64,000 nucleotides of DNA from Camellia lanceoleosa (lineage: Eukaryota > Streptophyta > Magnoliopsida > Ericales > Theaceae), in assembly GCA_025200525.1 (NCBI GenBank), contig CM045762.1, positions 26,154,584 through 26,218,583 of the forward strand, read 5' to 3'. A program made the position numbers and the translations under genes. Below the pieces are notes generated by a model. The model was not told the origin of the DNA and made no database searches. It saw only the letters and a program-made list of their open reading frames with translations. Below, one piece after another: positions 25,965-35,636 of the stretch. Every line of letters starts with the position of its first letter. Positions within the stretch are counted from its first letter, which is position 1.

Positions 25965-26204
25965 CTCTAGCTAGTAATACCCTTGCCTCTGTATTCGTCA
26001 GTATAGACTGATATCTCCATCTCCACAGTACTTAACATGGATATGTTTAAGTTTGTAAGTTGCTTATTGTCTACCGACGCATCTTGCTAGCAAGTTGTTG
26101 GGACCGCGAAAATGTAACTCTCCTTCAAGGAGGAGGAATAATGCAAGTTCTACAGGTCTGATTGTTCCTTGGCCTGTTTTCAACTGCTGGATTATATCTG
26201 TTTT

Positions 26205-26914
26205 CTACCCCTCAACATCTTGCTCTGTATGTTCTTCAACTAGCACTGCTGGTGTTTTTCTTTTCTCGATGACGATGGCTGTACTATCATCTGGTATCTC
26301 CACCTTTGTCCCCAGTGTAGCGAAGGCATTGGGGAAACGGTTATGTGTTCGAGGGGTATGCTGGATTTGAACATCATCAAACTGAGTGAGCAACCTTTGA
26401 ACCATAGTGCGGTATGGGGCTAATAGAGGCTCCTTCAAGGCGAAATCACCCATCGTTTGCTTGATAACTAACTTGGAGTCGCCCCAAATTTTCAACTTGC
26501 GGAGGCCCTTCTTTTGGGCAGCTATTAACCTAGTATCAGCGCCTCGTATTCAGCCTCATTGTTTGAACACTCAAAGTTAAGCTTATATGATAGATGAAAC
26601 TTCTTTCCTTCTTGACTAATTAGTGTTACGCCAGCTCCACATTTCCTAGCTCCGGAAGCTCCATCAAACTTTAAGTCCCAATAAGTCTCAATTGCAACTG
26701 CTGAGAGATGGACCTCACCTGGTAGACGCAATTCTGCAGGTTCATGTTCACCAAATGGGAATTGGGCCAGTAAGTCTGCAAGTGCTTGGCTCTTAATAGC
26801 CTTGGGAGTAACACAAGTGATATCATATTCTCCTAAAGCCAAGAGCCATCTTGCCATTCTTCCGGTCAGAGCGGGCTTGCTTAGCAAGTAGTGGACTAGA
26901 TCACTTTGGGTCAC
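26205..26914 (-). pseudogene. Second (archaeal-type) RNase H of gypsy-1
   Basis: WDLKFDGASGARKCGAGVTL holds the first catalytic Asp, and SNNEAEYEALILG (26525-26914) the Glu. KIWGDSKLVIKQTMGDFALK (26205-26495) supplies the next Asp. The preceding GRMARWLLALGEYDITCV is the end of the first RNase H/connection region. A second RNase H after the normal one is a defining trait of Tat/Ogre elements. A break separates the two halves near 26500-26525. Confidence 0.85.
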
Positions 26915-26999
26915 AACCTAGATCAAGTGTGCCAAAAAGTAGTGGCACAGCTTCTGTGCTGTGAAGATTGGCTAAACAATGCATCTCAATTGGGGTATA

Positions 27000-27296
27000 T
27001 CACGACTCGGCACCATTGACTTTGCGACTAATGTAATAAACTGGCTTCTCAATGCCATCTATGTCTTGGACAAGTAGGGCTCCAATAGAATGAGAAGTAG
27101 AGGTTAGGTACAGTAGCAGAGGCTTTTCGGGCTGTGGGGAAATCATTTTAAGTGGGAAGGTAAGTGCTTTCTTCACCATATCAAATGCATGTTGGTGTTC
27201 TTGTAACCATTCAAATTTGTGATTCCCTTTCAGTAGTGTCTCAAAGGAAAATGTTATCTCAACAAAGGCTGGAATAAACCTCCTGAGATATGACAC
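27000..27296 (-). pseudogene. RT thumb and first RNase H of gypsy-1
   Basis: SYLRRFIPAFVEITFSFETL and FEWLQEHQHAFDMVKKAL are the standard gypsy stretch after the RT fingers and palm. LLLYLTSTSHSIGALLVQ is the start of RNase H, where the usual Asp is replaced by Thr (LTST for S/AAS-D type). The frame breaks on both sides. Confidence 0.8.
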
Positions 27297-27478
27297 TTTG
27301 CTAGGAATTTCTTCAAGGCTTTTTAAGAGTGTGGTGGTGGCATCTCCATGATTGACTTGATCTTATCCCCATCTACTTCGATCCTTTGCTGGTGTACAAG
27401 AAAGCCAAAGAACTTGCCAGTGATAACTCCAACGACACACTTGAGAGGGTTCATCTTGAAGCAGAATTTGCGGCAATG

Positions 27479-28273
27479 CTAAAAAACTTTTTCTAAGTCG
27501 CAGAGGTGGCGGTTTGCCTTAGTAGACTTGACTACCAGATTATCTACATATACTTTAACTTCATGATGGAACGTATCGTGAAACACTGCAGTCATAGCCC
27601 GTTGGTAGGTTGCCTCCGCATTTTTCAAATCGAAGGGCATCACCGTATAAAAAAATTTTTCCAAAGGCATTCTGAAAGCCATCTTTTCTGCATCTTCTGG
27701 TGTCATCTTGATCTGGTTATAACCACTGAACCCATCCACAAAGGAGAACATCTGATGGCCTGCGATAGAATCAACAAGTGTGTCAACATGGGGCAATGGA
27801 AACTTATCTTTCGGGCAGGCCTTATTTAGGTCGCGAAAGTCTACGCAGACCCTGATCTGACCATTTTTCTTCTGCACAGGCATAGTATTCGCTAGCCAAG
27901 TTGGGTACTGTATAGGCTCAATGAACTTGGCCCTCTGCAACTTTTCTACCTCTACCTTAATCTTTGCTTCAAGATCAAGGTAGTACTTCTGAGCATGCTG
28001 CTTGATTGGTTTAGGTTTGGGAAAAGTATCCAGATGATGAGTGACAAAGGATGGGTCAAGACCAGGCATCTCTTCATATGTCCAAGCAAAGACATCACTG
28101 TATTGCTTTAGTAGTGTTATCAGTTCTGCTTTAGCTGCTGAAGCCATCGTATCACTAATAAACACCGTCTTGTTCTGCTCAAACAAGTTACTGAGGTTGA
28201 CCTCTGCAAGTACCTCCTGGTGGGGTTTGGGCCTATCTTGCATGCATTCAGGGACGGTCTCAGGTGTCTCCAC
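27479..28273 (-). pseudogene. Gypsy-1 reverse transcriptase
   Basis: A 264-codon open stretch. It shows DVFAWTYEEMPGLDPSFVTH, VQKKNGQIRVCVDFRDLNKA, CPKDKFPLPHVDTLVDS and FSFVDGFSGYNQIKM, the typical gypsy RT order. Two key boxes are altered: MPFGLKNA reads MPFDLKNA, and the catalytic YVDD reads YVDN. The second metal-binding Asp is thus lost. The domain is otherwise well kept. Confidence 0.9.
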
Positions 28274-28356
28274 TAACCCTTCTTGGGACTTCTCATCGTC
28301 ACATTTATTCGTCTCAAGGCCATCCTCCTAGGTATGAAGTCTGGCCCCCAAGACCG

Positions 28357-29055
28357 TCATAGGTAATAAACTGTTTTGCCGCCCTCGCGCACATTAACAA
28401 TCTTAGGTAGAGGACTCGTGGATTCACTGCTCTTTTTCTGCTCACTGCTTTCTAGAGTAGCCTTTGCATCTCGAATGTCTTCCCACTTCGACAATTTTAC
28501 CCCTGTAATCTTACTAGTCCTTGGAGTTTCATCCGTTGATAACTCAATAAAGAAAACTGCATCCGAATAGTATGCCTCTTCCACTCCGAATGGCTTTTCA
28601 GACACATTTATGGTCACTGTGCACTTTCCCAACTTTACTTTCACGCATTGGTGATAACTGGACAGGATAGGCCCATATCGGTGCATCCAAGCCCTACCAA
28701 GTATTATATGGTAATTTGTGTCCACTTCGATCATATGGAACTTAGTGGCGGAGCGGATCTCACCAACTGCTAAGTCCACGAGCACCTGGCCCCTAGTAAC
28801 TTTTTTCTCACCACCAAAACCCGTTACAGTCATCAGTTGGCGAATTAATCTAGACTTTGGGATACCAGCCTTTGCAAAGGTGTCAGTAGTGATGTTTATG
28901 GACACCCCACCATTGATGTAAGCTGTGACAAAAAGAGGGCGGTTATAAGGAAATGGGTATGCTCTATCTGCTTCTGAAAAAGTAATGGCCCCATAATCTT
29001 CTTGGATGCGCCGAGGCACATACTCCCTAGCCTCAATGACTTCAGCATGGTGCAC
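28357..29055 (-). pseudogene. Gypsy-1 protease region
   Basis: The stretch YINGGVSINI sits where Tat proteases have a D-x-G-A active site (VDGGASVN type), so the catalytic Asp seems changed to Asn. The flanking RQLMTVTGFGGEK, FHMIEVDTNYHIILGRAWMH and KVKLG motifs match Tat-type retropepsins. The upstream part YPFPYNRPLFVTA is also typical. It lies between gag and RT. Confidence 0.8.
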
Positions 29056-29111
29056 TTCAGAGATGTTGATGAGGGCCTTTGTTGCTTCTATCCTAGCGGC
29101 TTGGTTCAGCC

Positions 29112-30216
29112 CTAGCTGGTCAAAGAATGTGTGAAACTTAATAGAGTTTTGTAAGGCTTGAGCATGAGTGCCTCTGTGAGTTGTGCCTCTACAGGCACTG
29201 TCTCAGGAAGCTGGCCGCTGGCGATTTTTTCTAACTCATCATAGTAGAGCGCCATGTGCACTTGATCGCGCACAAGGCCAAGATACCCAATCATATGTAC
29301 ATTCTTCCATTTCTCCTTATGATTAGAATAGAGGTCCTTCCTTACATCACGATTATCGGCATCTTTGAACTTCAGCTCGTTTGCTTCAACTTTCTTCTTG
29401 AAGATACTTTTCAACGTCCAATAGTCCCTAGTAGGATGTCTGGTGGTTCTGTGATAGACACAATAATCTGGGCTTTCTTTGTCCTTCTTGATTGGAGTAA
29501 CATCAATTGGAGGTAGAGTAAATTCACCATCAGCGACCCATTCTTTAACCAAGGCCTTAACATTCTCAAGACTGCAAGTATATGAATTTCTGTCATCATA
29601 ACTCTTCATCTTTTCGAGGAAACGAGGCCTCTGCTTGCGAGTAGCTCCCTCCCGTAGAGGTTACCACAGCAACTCTACTACTGTGGAAGTAACGGTGGCT
29701 GTCACGAGATCTGTGTAAAGGACCAGTGGTACTGAGGTTTCTAGCTGCCTCAATCAAGGCTGAAAAGGTAGGCAAATTATGGTTCACCAAGAAAATTTTA
29801 TAGTCGCGTATGGTGCCCTCCACACATATGCTGACTAAGTGAGCCTCATCCACTGGCTCATGACAGTCAATAGCCTTGTCTTGGAACCGTTTAACATAGT
29901 CCAGTATATCTTCACCTTCTTTTTGGACATCTCACCCAAGTGTGAAGGTTGTAACTTTCTCTTGGACTTGGAAGAATTTCGTATGGAACTTGTTCACCAT
30001 CTTCTCCCAACTCTTGATCGAGTTGCGAGCCAAGTTCACATACCAACTGTAAGCCTTTTTAGTAAGTGATTTGGAGAACTCCTGAAGGCACAGAGAGTGG
30101 TCACTACCATGGACACGAAGAGTTTCAATGAACCTGACCACATGTTCTCTGGCATTGCCTTGTTTTCCATCAAACTTAATAAACTTGGGCACTGTATACC
30201 CAGTTGGGTATGGCAT
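29112..30216 (-). pseudogene. Gypsy-1 gag
   Basis: The N-terminal part (29932-30216) reads YPTGYTVPKFIKFDGKQGN, REHVVRFIETLRVHGSDH and KAYSWYVNLA, a clear retrotransposon gag domain. The middle (29596-29853) has DEAHLVSICVEGTIRDYKIF. The C-terminal part (29112-29609) has CVYHRTTRHPTRDYWTLK, a modified C-H-H-C knuckle in which the last Cys is Tyr. Frame breaks near 29600 and 29930. The start is uncertain because the leader side is degraded. Confidence 0.85.
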
Positions 30217-30740
30217 GGTTAATATCTCCTAAGAGTATGGGAGCTTCACATCTGGGTCTGGAAGAGATGGCAGTTGCTTCTTCCTGCGCTCTTGCTTGAG
30301 AATAGCTTGTACATCAGCTAGAGTAACAAAGTGAGTGGGCTGGAATGGTCCAGTCTGCTCCTAGGTAGCTGAACCAGCGGCCGTACCGTTCACCTGAGGT
30401 ACCACCAGAGGCACCTGGATCGGAACCTGAACCTCAGGGAACAAGTTAGGCACCGGGTTTGGGACTACTACAGGAGGAGGCACTTACACCGGAGTTGGTC
30501 TAGAAACCATGTCCATAATAGCTACAATGAGAGTTTGCAAAGTTGCCAGGATCTCCCTCTGCGTATCCTGGAGTGACTGAACTGTCTCAATCACAACATT
30601 GTGGTCATGGTTCTCCGCATATGTTATTCCGCCATTAGAAGAGCCTTGTTACTGTGGGGGTTGTTGAACTTCATCTTCTACCATCTTTTCTAGCGAAGTG
30701 TGTAAGCCACTGCGAGTATGAACCATCAACAAAGCAGCCT
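30217..30740 (-). other. Gypsy-1 leader / gag 5' region
   Basis: About 520 bases between the visible gag domain and the primer site. It keeps short coding-like pieces rich in Pro, Gln and Val on the minus strand, so it is probably the decayed gag N-terminus plus leader. Confidence 0.5.
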
Positions 30741-30757
30741 CCCCAGAGGAGTCACCA
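30741..30757 (-). promoter_or_regulatory. tRNA primer binding site of gypsy-1
   Basis: Read on the minus strand, TGGTGACTCCTCTGGGG starts four bases inside the 5' LTR end. TGGCGACTC-type sites complementary to a tRNA-Arg 3' end are usual for Ogre/Tat elements. The tRNA identity is from memory of the family. Confidence 0.6.
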
Positions 30758-30761
30758 CAAA

Positions 30762-32378
30762 TGTAAGGGGGTTTGACATTAAAGAGGTAAAACTATGTTG
30801 ATGGTCCAATAGTGGTGGAATTGGCTGAAGAATGAGTAACAGCAACTATTTGGGAGTTGGAGCGTGTGTAGCTGAGTGAAGGTGAAACAAATGGCTCAAG
30901 AAGAAGACAATGGCAGTGCCAAAATGGGCAGTATCTCCCCAAAATCTCCAAAATTCCTCTTGTTCAACCTTGGAAAATGAGTCACATTTATAGGCTTTTC
31001 CTTGGTGCCAAGAGGACACCAAGTGACCAAACAAAGAGAAAACATGTATCCCAGAAGATCACATGGAATATTCTGCTTTGAGCCACCAGGCTAAAGGTGC
31101 CACGTGTCCCTCTGCATGTACTGTGTACTATTTGTTTGCCTCCACAACTACTTTTTTGAGCCTCAGCAAGTGTAGTTGTGACGGGAGTGTTTGCCTCTGC
31201 ACTTGTCTTTTCAGTTTGAATCTCAGCAAGTGCACTTGCAATGGTGAACCTTGCCGCTACACTTGCCTTCTCAGTTCTAGTTGGCCAGTACATGCATTCT
31301 CAGGACTCCATTAGCCTGTTATCGACTATGTTCGTGCTCACCTTAGCGAAGCCTCCACCCTTAGACACCTAACCACAAACTCTCTAACTTCCCAGGGCGA
31401 AGGCCACAGCCAAGCCTGTTATTAGCCTTGTTGTGCCTTAATACCAAGCCCAATAGGCTTCCTTAGTTCTGTGTGTGCGACTAAGGCAGGTCCATGACCT
31501 GGGTAATAGAAAGAGAGTCCCTTATACTCGGGCTACCCTGCTCCCATCTTCGCAGGGTTGCTACGGTAAATTGGTATTTTTGGGCCTGTTATCAGCTCCA
31601 ACCAATAAGTCTTGGGGTTTTCTATCAGCGCCAAGTTAATAAACTTTGGGGCCTGCTATCAGCCCTAGGCTAGTAATGCCTTGGGGCCTGTTGTTAGCAC
31701 CAAGCATTAGCCTTTACTTGCAGAGGGAAGCCTCTCTCAAAGGCTGCTATCACCTTGGTAGGATATTCTCTCTGCAACTTAGTTGCTACGGTAACCATTT
31801 CCTGTGGCGAGTCCAAACGACAAAACCGAGAATATTAGAGATAGCGGCGCCGACATAATGCCTCCATAACTTGGGCGCTGCAACTACTGCCTCTGCAACT
31901 TAGTTGCTTCAGTTTTCTCCGTTCCTCAGCAATTCCAGATTGCTGTGGTACCAACATTACTTGGCGGCATTAAGACGAAGTGCCTCCGCAACTTGACCTC
32001 CGCAACTTGGCCGTCGCAAGTGTTGCCTCTGCAACTTAGTTGCGTCAGCTTTCTCTTTCCCTCAGCAACTTCAAATGGCAGCGGAACTGAAGATATTAGG
32101 AATGGCAACGCTAAGGCAAAGTGCCTCAGCAACTTCCTTGCTACATGTTTCGTCCGTAACTTCACCGCTGTAGGTGTTGCCTCTGCAACTTGACTTGGGT
32201 ATTTTTCTTTGTGGAGTCCATTTGAAGCCTAGGTGGGTCGGACCTGCTTCGGACCACTGTTGGCCCACTTTCCTTGAGCTTTAGCTTATGCTCTTTTTTC
32301 ATTCATGGTTGTCTTTTTGGGGCGACCTCAGTGCTTAGGCCCATACTTAGTTTGGGGTTTAATTTTTGACCCTCTACA
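30762..32378 (-). repeat. Gypsy-1 5' LTR, intact
   Basis: A 1,617 bp LTR from tgtaaggggg to cctctaca, the partner of 14371-20480. It carries the same internal repeats of gcaacttagttg and ctgcaactt. Sequence outside its right end is the accac target duplication and then copia leader. Confidence 0.85.
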
Positions 32379-32807
32379 ACCACAGAATTAAATTCTGTAA
32401 AAATAAAAGAAATAATAATTGTAACTTTTATTTCCAATTAATTTGAAAATAAAATCAAATTTTACTTAAACAAATTAATTCCACATAGAAAAATATTTTT
32501 GTAACACTTCAAAAATTAAAATACTAAAAACATAATTTTAATTAATGAAAACTCAGAAATTATTTCTAAAAGCCAAAATTAATTTCTGACAAACTTTACA
32601 AATAAATATTTTGAATTGTTACTGACTACTAGTATATTACTACTAGTTATCAAAGAAAATAAATAGTATATTACTACTATTTGTTTTTCCAACCAGAATA
32701 TTATTTTGTAAAACCACGAAAAATAATTCTCTAAGAAGAAGAAAAGAAGAGTGGAAACAAACGAAAAATTATGTATAAACAGAATAATTCGGATCTGTCT
32801 TAAGATT
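32379..32807 (-). other. Copia leader fragment
   Basis: About 430 bases of AT-rich, non-coding copia leader between the gypsy insertion and the copia 5' LTR. I cannot see a standard methionine-tRNA primer site next to the LTR. Confidence 0.6.
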
Positions 32808-33955
32808 GTTGGAACAATCTTCTGTGTAAAATAAATAACTTAAAACCAAATCAAACAAATAAAAATAAATTACTTACAGAATTTATTTACCGAAATGAAT
32901 AAATACAAAATTAAATCAAGTTGAGTATGTGACACTTTATCCTTAAGACAGATTCCCTCTGCTTCGGTGCTTACGGATGAATGACGTTTATCTCCCAAGA
33001 TACAATGATCTTTATACAAATTGTAGTAGCACTCCAAAAAATTTGCACGGCGAACAAAACCTGTGTTCTATACTCTCAGAATTTTCCCTTAAAAACTAGT
33101 ATGAAGAATAATGCATACAAAGAGCAAAAACGGGAAGAGAAGAATCTTTCTGGATAGTTTTTTAGGATGATTCAATTGCTGGAACAAGCCTGGTATTTAT
33201 AGACCCGAACATGTCTAAATTTCAAACTGAACAGATGCAGTTTGAAATGAACAGGTGCAGTTCAAATTTTGAACAGATAACTGCAGCAGTTTCATATTTG
33301 TTCACAACTGCTAAGTAGTTTGAATCTGTCCTGGAAAAACCAAATCTATTTGGTCTTTTTGAACTTGCTGGACTGTCGGAACTTAAACCGAATGAGGAAC
33401 TGTTTTGGATAAAAAAAATTAAATTCAAATTTGATACAAAATTTGAATTAATTTCATTCAGAAAAATTAATTTTCATGAAAGTATTTTTGGAAAAATTTA
33501 AAATAAATTTTGTCCAAAAAATTAAAGTTAGAATCGACCCAACCCACAACCGGCATGACGGCGACAGCGCCCACGTGTAGTGGTTTGGGCTAAGGCCTAC
33601 TTTATCCATAACTCCTCCCTTCTACAAACTTGGGATGCCTCTTGGGGCCCAACCCAAGTGTTACCACCTAGAGCTTATATACATACACAAGCTCTCTTAA
33701 AGTTTCAACGTGGGACAAACCTTACAAGAAAACCCACATTTTATTCTTTAATTGTCTATTCCACGAACTCAAAAATGACATCAACTTCTCATTCACTCAT
33801 AAATGATTTTGGCAAACCGTTTGCACCGTGTGACTTGCCATACGGTAAGGAACACGTCACCTCTTTGTATCCACCCCAAAAGACGTGTGGAACCCACTCA
33901 AATTTGGGCTCAAAGCTGGCCCAAAATAAGCCCATAAACACCATTAATTCCAACA
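32808..33955 (-). repeat. Copia 5' LTR, intact
   Basis: A 1,148 bp LTR, TGTTGGAA to TTCCAACA in window order, directly followed by the ttctt duplication. It is the uninterrupted partner of 6117-9722. Confidence 0.9.
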
Positions 33956-33960
33956 TTCTT

Positions 33961-34725
33961 TTCTCTATTATACTTCTACCCAACTCAAAATATTATTATT
34001 TTTGAAGATTTAAGATTTAAAAACATTAGAGTTAATCGGTTTTAAAGATTTTCCACATCATTGATGACACTCAAATTCTTGCTTTGGAACAATACATCAA
34101 TGAAAATTTTAGTTTACTACTTACAAAGGAAATTTTGTTTTTTATTTTTCTCATTTGTAAATCATTGGAATGATGGTTTGTTTGTCACGCGCTTTGATTA
34201 ACCAGAGTTGAATATTTACAAAATGTTCAAATATTTACATGCGAACAAAATTATTTTGTTCAAATTATAAAAGGTTGAACAAATATTAAATGTTCATACA
34301 TAAAAAATTAAACATGATAAATCCGAACGAGTTGAGATTTTAGTATAAAAAGTATGAACTTGGTAATTTTGTTCAATAGAAATATTTCAAATATATTTAA
34401 TTTGTTCAATTTTATTTTATTGTATAATAATACATATTTAGACAATTAGTGTCTAGCCAAATTCAAAATAGAAACCATTATGAAAGGTGAATAGCTAAGT
34501 AAATAAAAAAAGAACGGAAAAAACTAAGCTAGGTGAGGTTCAAAATAAGAATCATAGAACTTTGCAGGTCAAAATCTAAGATCTTCAATGTTAATGATCA
34601 TTTTGTTGATATGTGATTACCACTAATGTATAGTTATAATGAAGGTAAGAATGGACTGTATATAGAATGTGATGTGTATGATGGTTTGCACTGAGATATA
34701 TATTTTTTTTTTGGGTAGGGCTTTT
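33961..34725. other. AT-rich intergenic DNA, nothing recognised
   Basis: The first unique DNA after the nested block. Short words such as gttcaaatattta recur. No gene or clear repeat ends are seen. Confidence 0.5.
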
Positions 34726-35100
34726 TTTCAGTCTATAATTGGATTAGAGGGTATTGTTGAGTCGATGGGGACTCACCATGAGTCTTGATTTGATAATTCG
34801 AATCGTCAATGTGTAGAAATCATAGAGTATTATATGCTTGTAAAAAATCACGTTAATTGGATATCGATAGCTACATTATCAAATTAAATTTTTATCAACC
34901 ATTTATTTTTTTACCGTTTATTTTTTTATACAAAATTGATTTGATCACGTAATTATCAATATTCGATCAACGTGATTTTTTACAAGCATATAACACTCAA
35001 CGAATTTTATACATTGAATAGTTCAAATTATCGAAACGAGACCCATGATGAGTCTCTGCAGGTCCAACAGTATCCTCTAATCTGATCACGGACTGGAGGG
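34726..35100. mobile_element. Foldback MITE upstream of the CBS gene
   Basis: The left arm (gattagagggtattgttga, gactcaccatgagtct, atatgcttgtaaaaaatcac) and the reverse complement of the right arm (gattagaggatactgttgga, gactcatcatgggtct, atatgcttgtaaaaaatcac) match over about 130 bases each. A loop of roughly 85 bases, rich in T, separates them. No coding capacity. Exact ends are uncertain by about 10 bases. It may share ancestry with 5391-5792. Confidence 0.75.
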
Positions 35101-35205
35101 AAGTCATTTCCTTTTTTTTTTTTGGTAGGATTAATATAAAAAAAAAAAATTGTGGAGTGTTTTGCGGAAAAAATTGAAAGTTATAATTATCAAAATGTAA
35201 ACTAA

Positions 35206-35376
35206 GGTCAAATTTGACATAATCTAAATAATACAAAAAGTCAAAAAGTCATTATCCTATTTAAGTCACATCATTTTATTTAAATCGCATCACCTCTCTA
35301 ACACATCACATTAAATCCAACTTATATAAATTAATAAATCAAAAAATATATTTTTTTAAAACATCCAAAATCAACC
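35206..35376 (+). mobile_element. Small Tourist-like MITE, copy 1
   Basis: The left end GGTCAAATTTGACAT and right end AAAATCAACC sit between taa and tta. The body has aaaaagtcaaaaagtca, then tatttaagtcacatcatttt and catcacctctctaacacatc. The same body occurs at 42806-42973 (inverted) and 45058-45220. The right end lies about 150 bases before the TATA box of the CBS gene. Confidence 0.65.
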
Positions 35377-35528
35377 TTAAATAATGATGCTTCAAACAGA
35401 ATTTATGGTGGGCAAATAGAATTGCCTTAATTTATCAGCCTTATAAAACCAACAATAGTAGGCCCCACAATCCTTTCGGTACTTTGTAAATATTGAACCG
35501 TACCTCACATTTCTCCAAAATCCAAGCT

Positions 35529-35536
35529 TATAAATA
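35529..35536 (+). promoter_or_regulatory. TATA box of the CBSX5-like gene
   Basis: TATAAATA lies 101 bases before the ATG, followed by a C/T-rich leader (ctttctcgccaaactttctc), a usual plant promoter arrangement. Transcription would start near 35560. Confidence 0.65.
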
Positions 35537-35636
35537 ACTACAATCACTCACACAATACGCGCCACCAGCCCAACTTTTCCCTTTCTCGCCAAACTTTCTC
35601 GGCTGTTTCCTTTCTCCCAAACACTTTCTTTGTTGT

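Larger units (their letters stand above)
14371..32378 (-). mobile_element. Ty3/gypsy Tat/Ogre-type element with antisense PMD gene
   Basis: It is flanked by accac on both sides (14366-14370 and 32379-32383) and bounded by ~1.6 kb LTRs that start tgta and end ctaca. On the minus strand the order is gag, protease, RT, RNase H, a second archaeal-type RNase H, integrase. The second RNase H is the mark of the Tat/Ogre branch. Between pol and the 3' LTR lies a plus-strand PMD gene (20764-24228). The element sits in the copia leader, so it is younger than the copia insertion. pol has many stops and altered catalytic residues. Confidence 0.9.
6117..33955 (-). mobile_element. Ty1/copia LTR retrotransposon, broken by nested insertions
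   Basis: The element is bounded by two LTRs that start tgttggaa and end ttccaaca, each flanked outside by ttctt (6112-6116 and 33956-33960). This perfect 5 bp target duplication shows that everything between entered as, or into, one insertion. Coding order on the minus strand is gag, protease, integrase, RT, RNase H (14300 down to 10305), the copia order. The window-left LTR is therefore the 3' LTR. By eye the first 200 bases of the two LTRs differ at roughly one base in ten, so the insertion is not recent. Inside it are a solo LTR (6963-9415) and a whole gypsy element (14371-32378). Confidence 0.9.

Noticed and set aside
33580..34005. 141-codon plus-strand frame
   Set aside because: It lies mostly in the copia 5' LTR, and its partner in the 3' LTR (9425-9691) is similar; LTR sequence, not a gene.
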